DNA from: Methylicorpusculum sp.
Lineage (GTDB): Bacteria; Pseudomonadota; Gammaproteobacteria; Methylococcales; Methylomonadaceae
Direction: 5' to 3'
Assembly (NCBI RefSeq): GCF_030651835.1
Contig: NZ_JAUSBX010000058.1
Span: 1-64,000, forward strand
Length of the DNA stretch: 64,000 nucleotides
The first letter of the stretch is position 1. Every line of letters begins with the position of its first letter. A model generated the notes under the pieces. It saw only the letters and a list, made by a program, of their open reading frames with translations, was not told the origin of the DNA and ran no database searches. This document shows, one piece after another, positions 9,068 to 16,100 of the stretch. Made by a program: the position numbers and the translations under genes.

Positions 9068-10203
9068 CAATGCCCCCGCCGCAGTGGCTGTATAAGTCCG
9101 AAATCAGGGCATTGCTGAATCTGTTGGTTGATAGACTCGACAAAGCGCATGCAACGGGCCGGTCGATGCAGGCGGTCAAGTTGGATGGGCGTATTTTTTC
9201 GGCGCTGTTCAATGCGGAATTTGAAGCCGATAAGGCCAACTATTGGTCGCAAATAGAGCAGATACAGGCATGGGGCTGGATTCGCATCAAGACTGACCGA
9301 CCGCAACAGGGAAAAGCCGGTTATGAATTGAATCCTCGCATACAAATCACTGACGAAGCCGCGATTCGCGAGACTACTTCACGCCTTGAGCCGATGATAT
9401 CCAGCCAGCAGCGCTGGCGAGAGGCGGTGTTCGGTTTGCTAAAGGCTGACACCAGGGTAAGGGACAGCGTCGCCAATCAAAAACTGGAAATTCCGGGCAA
9501 GTCTGCCGCAGAGATCGTCGAGCGACTTAATCTGCTCGCTGATCTTGCCAACCAACCGCTGTTGCTGCGCGAAGTTTCCGCACGCTTGTTTTGGGGCCAA
9601 TCCAAGGTGTTGGATAATCGGCAATCGCTGGTTGCCGCGATTCTGAAGGTCGATGAGTGTCCATTTCCGGAATTGCCTATTCAGCTTCAAGTTTTTTTGC
9701 CGGAGCACGTGTTCTGCGGTGTACTGTTTATTGAAAATCTGGTCAGTTTCGAACGTGCGACGCGCGATGTTACAGGGCGTTTTGCCGGTCTGGTGCTGGT
9801 CTTTGCCTCGGGTTTTAAGGGTGCGGCCAAACGGTTGCGGACGACCCTCGGGTCTTCTGTTTATTTCGCCAGTCACGGCAGCCTGGCGGAAGCATCACGC
9901 CAACGTTTTCTGACCTGGCTGCTTGACGGTAACGAGACTATTCCAGTGTGGTTTTGGGGTGATCTGGACTATTCCGGCATGAAGATACTTAAATCGCTAC
10001 GCAATTCCTTTGACGAACTAGAGGCCTGGCAACCCGGCTATCAACCGATGCTGGATCAGTTATTGGCGGGTCACGGTCATGCGCCGGATGCAGCAGGGAA
10101 AATTAACCAAAAGCCCTTGGAGACAACCGGTTCGTTCTATGCTGATCAGGTCCTGATTCCGGCGATAGCCAGGACCGGCACATTTCTGGATCAGGAATAT
10201 TAG
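9064..10203 (+). CDS. jetD: Wadjet nuclease subunit JetD (TOPRIM, DUF3322/DUF2220)
   Basis: The protein has 379 residues. A GTG start at 9064 is preferred because GAGG lies 7 bases upstream; an ATG six bases later is possible. The N-terminal half is an arm-like DUF3322 region. The C-terminal half is a TOPRIM fold similar to topoisomerase VI/Spo11, with the glutamate motif in FIENLVSF (near 224) and the acidic motif WGDLDYSGM (near 297). JetD is the subunit that cleaves the plasmid. It ends the operon. About 80 bases downstream is an imperfect hairpin (10285-10310) without a clear T tract. All four subunits appear full length, so the system is probably functional. Confidence 0.9.
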   Translation: MTMPPPQWLYKSEIRALLNLLVDRLDKAHATGRSMQAVKLDGRIFSALFNAEFEADKANYWSQIEQIQAWGWIRIKTDRPQQGKAGYELNPRIQITDEAAIRETTSRLEPMISSQQRWREAVFGLLKADTRVRDSVANQKLEIPGKSAAEIVERLNLLADLANQPLLLREVSARLFWGQSKVLDNRQSLVAAILKVDECPFPELPIQLQVFLPEHVFCGVLFIENLVSFERATRDVTGRFAGLVLVFASGFKGAAKRLRTTLGSSVYFASHGSLAEASRQRFLTWLLDGNETIPVWFWGDLDYSGMKILKSLRNSFDELEAWQPGYQPMLDQLLAGHGHAPDAAGKINQKPLETTGSFYADQVLIPAIARTGTFLDQEY

Positions 10204-10410
10204 GTTTTGACCGGCCTGTTTTCCCTATCAGTCATTTATCATGAACTCCGGAACGGTAGAATGAGTCTCCGTTTTACTCCTTTCATCAACGCCGCCATTC
10301 CGGCATTGATTGCCCGAGCCGACACCAACTGTTAACACTAACAGTGCCGTTTGGAAGCTAGGTGTTTTTTCAATCAACTGAAATCACCTATTAATTTTTT
10401 TACTACAAAT

Positions 10411-11127
10411 ATGATTAAAAGTATTAAAGTCTTCGTCAGCCTTATCATCAGTTTGTTATCCCTTATTGTTGTAATCTGGTGGTTTTATGGCGGCCGTATT
10501 TCTTTGGTGGATACGCAGGAAGTGAGTAAAAGTTTCAGCCGGTTTATTTCTCTGGAAGGCGCGGACGAGTATGTTGTCGCCAGACTTGCCGGTAATGAAG
10601 AATTTACGATTGAAAAATACAGGCATGTGTTGGGGTTTCCTGTGGGAGATACGCAGGTCAAACTCTCACTCGTTGCCAATTACACCTATTACATCAAGCT
10701 TGCTGAGTTAAGGCATGCGGTTGAAAACGAGAGTGTTTATATTCATGTTCCGAAACTGTATTTATCTACCCCGGTTGCTTTTGAATTTTCAACAGTACGT
10801 GAAAGTTGGCATCGGTTTTTGTTCGGGCCGGATGGTAAAACGCTTATTGATCAACTGAAGCAAGACGTTTCTAAAAATCTGGAAGCCAAGGGGCGAGCCC
10901 AAACCGGCGTTGTTTATGACAAGGCCGCAAAGGCATTGGCGGATAACTTTGATCGTTATTTTAATGCGAATGGATTGGGCGGCCACTATAGAAACATAGT
11001 CGTGATTTTTGACAATGAACTTAGTCAGTCAAAGCGGCAATTCAGTTACAGTCAGAGTTCTTGCGGAAAAGAGCGTTGTTCGCTGGAACTTGATCTGGGG
11101 AAGGGGCTGATATTGTCAATTGAATAG
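10411..11127 (+). CDS. Membrane-anchored protein of unknown function
   Basis: The likely start is ATG 10411, giving 238 residues beginning MIKSIKVFVSLIISLLSL. This is one N-terminal transmembrane helix ending in VVIWWFYGG, so the rest is probably periplasmic. The soluble part has a beta-rich middle (LSLVANYTYYIKL, VYIHVPKLYLSTPVAFEF) and an amphipathic helix (LIDQLKQDVSKNLEAKG). Near the C-terminus a short pair of cysteines (SSCGKERCSL) could form a disulfide. I do not recognise the family; the layout loosely resembles SPFH/DUF4230-type anchored proteins, which is only a guess. No obvious ribosome site precedes it. It stands alone between Wadjet and two small lipoprotein genes. Confidence 0.6.
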   Translation: MIKSIKVFVSLIISLLSLIVVIWWFYGGRISLVDTQEVSKSFSRFISLEGADEYVVARLAGNEEFTIEKYRHVLGFPVGDTQVKLSLVANYTYYIKLAELRHAVENESVYIHVPKLYLSTPVAFEFSTVRESWHRFLFGPDGKTLIDQLKQDVSKNLEAKGRAQTGVVYDKAAKALADNFDRYFNANGLGGHYRNIVVIFDNELSQSKRQFSYSQSSCGKERCSLELDLGKGLILSIE

Positions 11128-11196
11128 CAGCGTGATGATGAAAACTATAATCGGGCTCCACCAGGGCGGCATTTCAAACTTCAAACGGGGCTGCGT

Positions 11197-11469
11197 ATGT
11201 TCAAACATTTGATATGGTGTGCAATCAGCGTCACAGTATTGTCCGGATGCGCGACATTTAAAACATTAGAAACAGATAGCCCCCTTTATGAACGGGTGTT
11301 TATTTATAGTGGAACACGGCTTGATTGGGCCGCTATAGTCCGAAATGATATTGCGCTAAGCCGATTCAAAGTGATACCGCCGCGTTATCCAATCGTCGAT
11401 CTGCCGTTAAGCTTTGCTTTGGATTCCCTGTTTTTGCCCTTAACGGTCTCTGCTGAAATATTTCATTAG
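11197..11469 (+). CDS. YceK/DUF1375-like outer-membrane lipoprotein
   Basis: This 90-residue lipoprotein has a signal peptide ending in the lipobox LSGC (cysteine near residue 18). The mature part carries the pattern YSGTRLDW followed by VIPPRYPIVDLPLSFALDSLFLPL. That order (a G-T-x-x-D-W block, then a P-x-Y-P-x-x-D-x-P-x-S-x-x-x-D stretch) matches the YceK/YidQ lipoprotein family, whose role is unknown. It sits 69 bases after the anchored protein gene, possibly in one transcript with it. Confidence 0.75.
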   Translation: MFKHLIWCAISVTVLSGCATFKTLETDSPLYERVFIYSGTRLDWAAIVRNDIALSRFKVIPPRYPIVDLPLSFALDSLFLPLTVSAEIFH

Positions 11470-11562
11470 TGCGAAAGTGGCTGTTAACGGCCGGTGGTCG
11501 GGTAAAGTTGCTCAGGGTAGAATCAGACTGTCTTAAAAACTTATTTTTCAGAGGTAATGAAT

Positions 11563-11829
11563 ATGAAAAGTAAATATGGTTGGTTGTCTATTTTGATGTT
11601 GGCATTAACCTCCGTTTTGAGTTCGTGCTCCAGTATAAAATCCAACGATACGCTAGCGAGCAAGATTAATCTCTCCGAACAAGTCATCCTGGCTTCACTC
11701 AGCCAAAAAATGAACTCGGGCAATTTTTTGGACGCTGATGCGGTTGATAGCCAGGCCACTTGCTCATTAAAAATTGAGAATAGTGATCCGATGGATTTAT
11801 CTTACGATAACTTCAAAGTTAAGCTGTAA
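11563..11829 (+). CDS. Small putative lipoprotein
   Basis: ATG 11563 is chosen over ATG 11557 because GAGGT lies 7 bases before it. The product has 88 residues. A signal peptide (SILMLALTSVLSSC) ends in a lipobox-like LSSC, followed by about 66 mostly polar residues with the phrase MDLSYDNFKVKL at the end. No family is recognised. It follows the YceK-like gene by about 95 bases. A palindromic repeat begins about 30 bases after the stop and may act as a transcript end. Confidence 0.6.
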   Translation: MKSKYGWLSILMLALTSVLSSCSSIKSNDTLASKINLSEQVILASLSQKMNSGNFLDADAVDSQATCSLKIENSDPMDLSYDNFKVKL

Positions 11830-11860
11830 GAAGGGGTTGACACCTCTGTACCTTTAAGAA

Positions 11861-12003
11861 ACGAGCATGAAACAACTTCTTCAAAGACTGGAAGGGGTTC
11901 GGTGGCTCGATTGACAGGTGTCGGCGTCAGGGATTGACGCCGTCAAGCCTACACGGACCCTGTCAGACGAGCCACCGAACCCCACAAACAGTTATGCTTG
12001 TGG
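11861..12003. repeat. Nested palindromic repeat, family B, copy 1
   Basis: Outer arms ACGAGCATGA (11861) and TTATGCTTGT (ending 12002) enclose a perfect 16-bp inverted repeat: GGGGTTCGGTGGCTCG at 11894-11909 and its complement at 11968-11983. The centre contains a further small dyad GGCGTCAGGGATTGACGCC. A second, shorter copy is at 56788-56903, with the same outer and inner arms and the same flanking words (CTTCAAAGACTGGAAGG, TTTGTGCTTATTCC). This is a dispersed structured element. No gene is seen in the 280 bases around it. Confidence 0.8.
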
Positions 12004-12108
12004 AGGTAATTTTGTGCTTATTCCTAACTGAAGAACAAATGAAAGAAGTATTTACTTTATTGAAGACCGGGGCAGGTTAAAAGCGACGTAAAGCGCAGCT
12101 TTATTAAG

Positions 12109-12483
12109 TTGTTAAAGGCAGTGCATAACTCACCGGACCAAGTTGTATCTGATGTGCCCAATATATTTCGTAATCCGTTGGATTTTCCAAGCCAGTCCGG
12201 CATTAAAACAGCGGGAAATACGGCAAAAATCTTCTTCAGTCCGGATAACAGAACCTTCCGTCTGGCTATACTCGCCTATGCCCGCATGAATGGGGTGAAT
12301 ATTGAAGAAGAAAATATTGACGATTTGTATCGATACCTGGAGTCAGGGCATGAATCCGATTTTGACCAGCTGGTTGAGGGTGGGCCTGATGTTATGAAAG
12401 ACCAGTATGGTTTTAACGAGATTGAACAGGTTGCTCAAAAGTTTCATTCATCGGGTCAAGCCTGCATGAGCAAAACAGCTTAA
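12109..12483 (+). CDS. Small acidic protein of unknown function, start uncertain
   Basis: The frame is open from 12064 but contains no ATG or GTG before a TTG at 12109; from there it gives 124 residues. The sequence looks protein-like: IFRNPLDFPSQSG, then AILAYARMNGVNIEEENIDDLYRYLESG, then an acidic tail ending in SSGQACMSKTA. A second frame just upstream (FLTEEQMKEVFTLLKTGAG, about 12018-12076) ends where this frame opens, so a frameshift in one older gene is plausible. The family B repeat directly upstream may have removed the original 5' end. Function is unknown. Confidence 0.45.
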   Translation: MLKAVHNSPDQVVSDVPNIFRNPLDFPSQSGIKTAGNTAKIFFSPDNRTFRLAILAYARMNGVNIEEENIDDLYRYLESGHESDFDQLVEGGPDVMKDQYGFNEIEQVAQKFHSSGQACMSKTA

Positions 12484-12501
12484 AGAACGAAAAGTTTTAT
12501 T

Positions 12502-12564
12502 ATGAACGAAATTAATGTGGGGAGCGTATCAGTGACTTTGCAAGGGTTCAATATAAGTGCCTGA
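12502..12564 (+). CDS. Possible 20-residue micro-ORF
   Basis: An ATG at 12502 starts a 20-codon frame (MNEINVGSVSVTLQGFNISA) ending in TGA at 12562. It lies 18 bases after the preceding gene, and its stop is inside the downstream hairpin. No good ribosome site is seen. It could be a small secreted or signalling peptide or chance; I cannot tell. Confidence 0.2.
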   Translation: MNEINVGSVSVTLQGFNISA

Positions 12565-12582
12565 TTAAGAGGTCAGGCACTT
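12555..12582 (+). terminator. Hairpin after the small acidic gene
   Basis: AAGTGCCTGA (12555-12564) pairs with TCAGGCACTT (12573-12582) around an 8-base loop. The stem is perfect, but the T tract after it is poor, so termination efficiency is uncertain. Confidence 0.5.
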
Positions 12583-12625
12583 AGAATGAAAAAGTAATCA
12601 CTATTATGTATTGGACTTAAAAATT

Positions 12626-12811
12626 TTAGATGCACAAGTCGGACAATCCGAACCAGTCGAAATTGTCGGATTCTTTTTTGAATAATTCTTTTTTGTTGCT
12701 TTCATACAAATCTTCCAGAATAAATTCTACTCCGTAGATGCTGTTGCCGTTAAAGTCTTGGGCTAAAGTATTCAATATATCGGGGGTACTGCTGTTTATT
12801 ATAATTTTCAT
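12626..12811 (-). CDS. Small protein of unknown function
   Basis: The start is placed at 12811, where AAGGTG lies 6 bases before ATG; an upstream ATG at 12832 lacks such a site. The product has 61 residues beginning MKIIINSSTPDILNTLAQ. It has a mixed alpha/beta first half and an acidic tail (LYESNKKELFKKESDNFDWFGLSD). The size and start recall small partner proteins of toxin-antitoxin or CDI-immunity type, but this is only an impression. No partner gene is adjacent on the same strand. Confidence 0.45.
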   Translation of the reverse strand: MKIIINSSTPDILNTLAQDFNGNSIYGVEFILEDLYESNKKELFKKESDNFDWFGLSDLCI

Positions 12812-12832
12812 GGTGTTCACCTTTTTTGTCAT

Positions 12833-13186
12833 CTTTTGATAAAGGATATCAGATGTTTCCTAAACGTCAGCTGTACAGAACAGGCTTTTAGATCAATTTG
12901 TGATCAAATAGACACAATTTGTTGTTTTGTTGCTAAAGTGTCTCATAAACTACCAGTAATATCCTAATTGTCACGCATAAATTTTTAAAATCTCACCGGA
13001 TTTAAAGTAAAGCTGTGATGTTCTTAACGGTTCTTGGCTGGGTTCAGTTGGTTAACCTGCAACACCTGTTTTCTGATTAAGGATCATGAACACCATTTCA
13101 TCATTACAGAGCATGAAGCCCGCATTACGACTATCGTATGTACCTATGTACAGCATGATTACAAAAATAACAGTGAATTAATCACA
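12833..13186. other. Intergenic promoter region before the fused helicase gene
   Basis: No gene is evident. The region is AT-rich and divergent between the small minus-strand gene and the large helicase gene, so it should hold both promoters. An imperfect dyad TTTGTGATCAAATAGACACA near 12897-12916 loosely resembles a CRP/Vfr site but departs from the consensus. The helicase frame is open from 13034, but the peptide before 13187 does not look like a conserved protein. Confidence 0.4.
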
Positions 13187-16100
13187 ATGGATTGGCAAAG
13201 CTTTTCTAACACCCTTTGCAGCCTGGATTTGGAAGCTGATTACAATGGAGAGATTTTTGCCGTTGGTGCTGTTTTTCAGGGCCGTGTATTTAACCGGCGA
13301 GCCCCGTTTAAGATTCATCAAGTACTGGGCGAACTGGATCAGTTTACTGCTGAGGCCGAGTTTGTATTAGGGCATAATCTTATTTTGCATGATCTGCCTT
13401 TGTGTCAGGCTGTTAACCGGCAGCTTGGTTTTCTAAGTAAACCGGTTATTGATACCTTATTTTTATCGCCGCTGGCTTTCCCTGAAAATCCCTATCATCG
13501 CTTAGTCAAAAATTACAAATTATTGCGAGACAGTCAGAGTGATCCGGTTTCGGATGCGAAGATAGCGTTGTCGCTGTTTCAAGACCAATGGGAAGCCTTT
13601 CAGACCCAGCAGGTCGAAGGGCAGTTATTGTCTTTTTATCATTATGCTTTTTCCGGCCAACCCCGTTTCACCGGTTTACAAAGGGCTTTTCATGCCATGG
13701 GTGCGCAACCTTTGAATGCCGGTGCCGCGTTTGATTTATTCAAAAAAGAGACGTTGGGGAAAGTCTGCAAAACCGCTTTCAATAAAGTGATTTTGGCCTA
13801 TTTGCCGAATCCTGAATTACGTCCTGCGTTAGCTTATTGTCTGGCATGGTTACGGGTTTCAGGCGGTAATTCGGTTCTGCCGCCCTGGGTGCGGCAACAG
13901 TTTCAGGCGGTTACTCCTGCATTGCGGCAATTACGTGATATTCCCTGTCAGTCGCCGGACTGCGTTTATTGTCAAGAAACACATCATCCTGTTTCTCAAC
14001 TACAACGTTATTTCGGCTTTTCTGCTTTTAGATCGCAGCCGGAAAATTCCGAGGGCGGAAGCCTTCAACAAAGCATTGTGCAAGCTGGAATGGCGGATAT
14101 GCCCTTATTTGCCGTGTTGCCAACCGGTGGCGGAAAATCCTTGTGTTTTCAATTGCCGGCACTGGTGCGTTATCAGCGGCGCGGTGTACTGACCATTGTG
14201 ATTTCGCCGTTACAGGCTTTGATGAAAGACCAGGTCGATAATTTGCGCAACAAAACCGGGGCGCCCAACGTCGCTGCTTTATATGGCATGCTGACTGCGC
14301 CCGAACGCGGCGAAGTCATAAAAGCCATACAGATGGGTGACATTGCGTTGCTTTATGTATCGCCGGAGCAGTTGCGCAATACGGGTTTTCAAAAAGCGAT
14401 TGAGCACCGGGAAATCGGTTGCTGGGTATTTGATGAGGCGCATTGTTTGTCCAAATGGGGGCATGACTTTAGGCCCGATTATTTATATGTCGCTCGGTTT
14501 ATCAAGGAATTTGCTGAAAAACAGCAGGCTTTATTGCCGCCCGTGCAATGCTTTACCGCGACCGCCAAACAGGATGTCAAAAATGAGATCATTGATTACT
14601 TCAGGGCTAATCTGGCCCAGGATTTACAACTATTTGAGGGTGGGGTCGAGCGAAACAATTTGCTGTTTGAAGTGCAAACGGTCAGCAGTGTCGATAAATA
14701 TTCACGCATCAACCGCTTGCTTCATGAGCGTTTGGCCGAAAATAATGGCGGCAGCGCGATTATTTATTGTGCGAAACGTAAACAAACCGAAGCCATTGCC
14801 GAATTTTTACAGAATCAGGATTGGCAGGTTGAGGCGTTTCACGCCGGGAAAAATGCCGCTGAAAAAAAACATATCCAGGAAAACTTTATCAGTGGCAGGA
14901 CCCGGGTCATTACGGCAACCAATGCGTTTGGCATGGGGATCGATAAAGAAGATGTCCGGCTGGTGATTCATGCCGATATTCCCGGTTCACTGGAAAATTA
15001 CTTACAAGAGGCGGGCCGGGCGGGGCGTGATCAGAACGAAGCCGAATGTATTTTGCTGTTTGATGAAAATGACATTGATAGCCAGTTTAAACTGTCGGCT
15101 TCTTCGCAGCTCAATCAGCGCGACATTGCGCAGATACTCAGGGGTTTACGCGGAATACGCAAGGATAAATCCGGCAATGTCGTGATTACTGCCGGGGAAA
15201 TACTGCAGAATGAAGCGGTTGATACTACGTTTGAGGCCGAAGATCCGGATGCGCCGACTAAAGTGATGACGGCAATATCCTGGCTGGAGCGGACCGGATT
15301 TGTTGAACGTAACGAAAACAAAACGCAGGTTTTTCAGGGTCGGCCTCTGGTTAAAAACCTGGACGAAGCGCAGCAGAAAATAGCCAAGCTGGGTTTGTCC
15401 GAACGTCAGCAAAAGCGCTGGCTGGCTATTCTGGATGCGTTATTCAATGCCGACAGTGATGACGGGTTCAGTGCCGATGAGTTGGCACTTTTGAGCGAGT
15501 TTTCGGAAGACAACAACGAACCCGGGCAAAACAAAATCAACGAAACGGCCAGCCAACGGGTTATCCGTACCTTATACGATATGTCCTCTGCGGGCATCAT
15601 TCAAAAAAATCTATTGTTGACCGCGTTTGTCCGTTACAAAGTTGCCAATGCGTCGAGTTCGCTGCTGGAACAGATCTGCACCCTGGAAAATGCGTTGGTC
15701 AATTTGTTGCAGGAGCAAGCACCGGATGCCGGTCCCGAAGAATGGCAAAACCTGTCATTACGGCATGTCAATCAACACTTGCTGGACCAGGGCTTTAAAG
15801 ATTGTAATCCCGAAGTGTTAAGGTTGTTGCTGGTGTCCATGAGCAAGGACGGGCAAGGTCTGGCGGGCAACAAAGGCAGTCTGTTTATCCGTCATGTTTC
15901 ACAGGATCAATACCGGATCAAGCTTAACCGCGGCTGGCGGGCATTGTCCGGAACCATCGAACGTCGCCAGGCGGTAGCCCAGATTTCACTGAAGACCCTA
16001 TTACAAAAAATACCGGCTGAAACCAAGCCGGGAGCCGATTTGTTGGTGGAGTTCTCGGTGGAAGATTTACTGGCGGCGCTGAATCAGGATATCCATTTGC

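Noticed and set aside
12897-12916. CRP/Vfr-like site before the helicase gene
   Set aside because: Half-sites and spacing deviate from TGTGA-N6-TCACA, so support is too weak for a feature.
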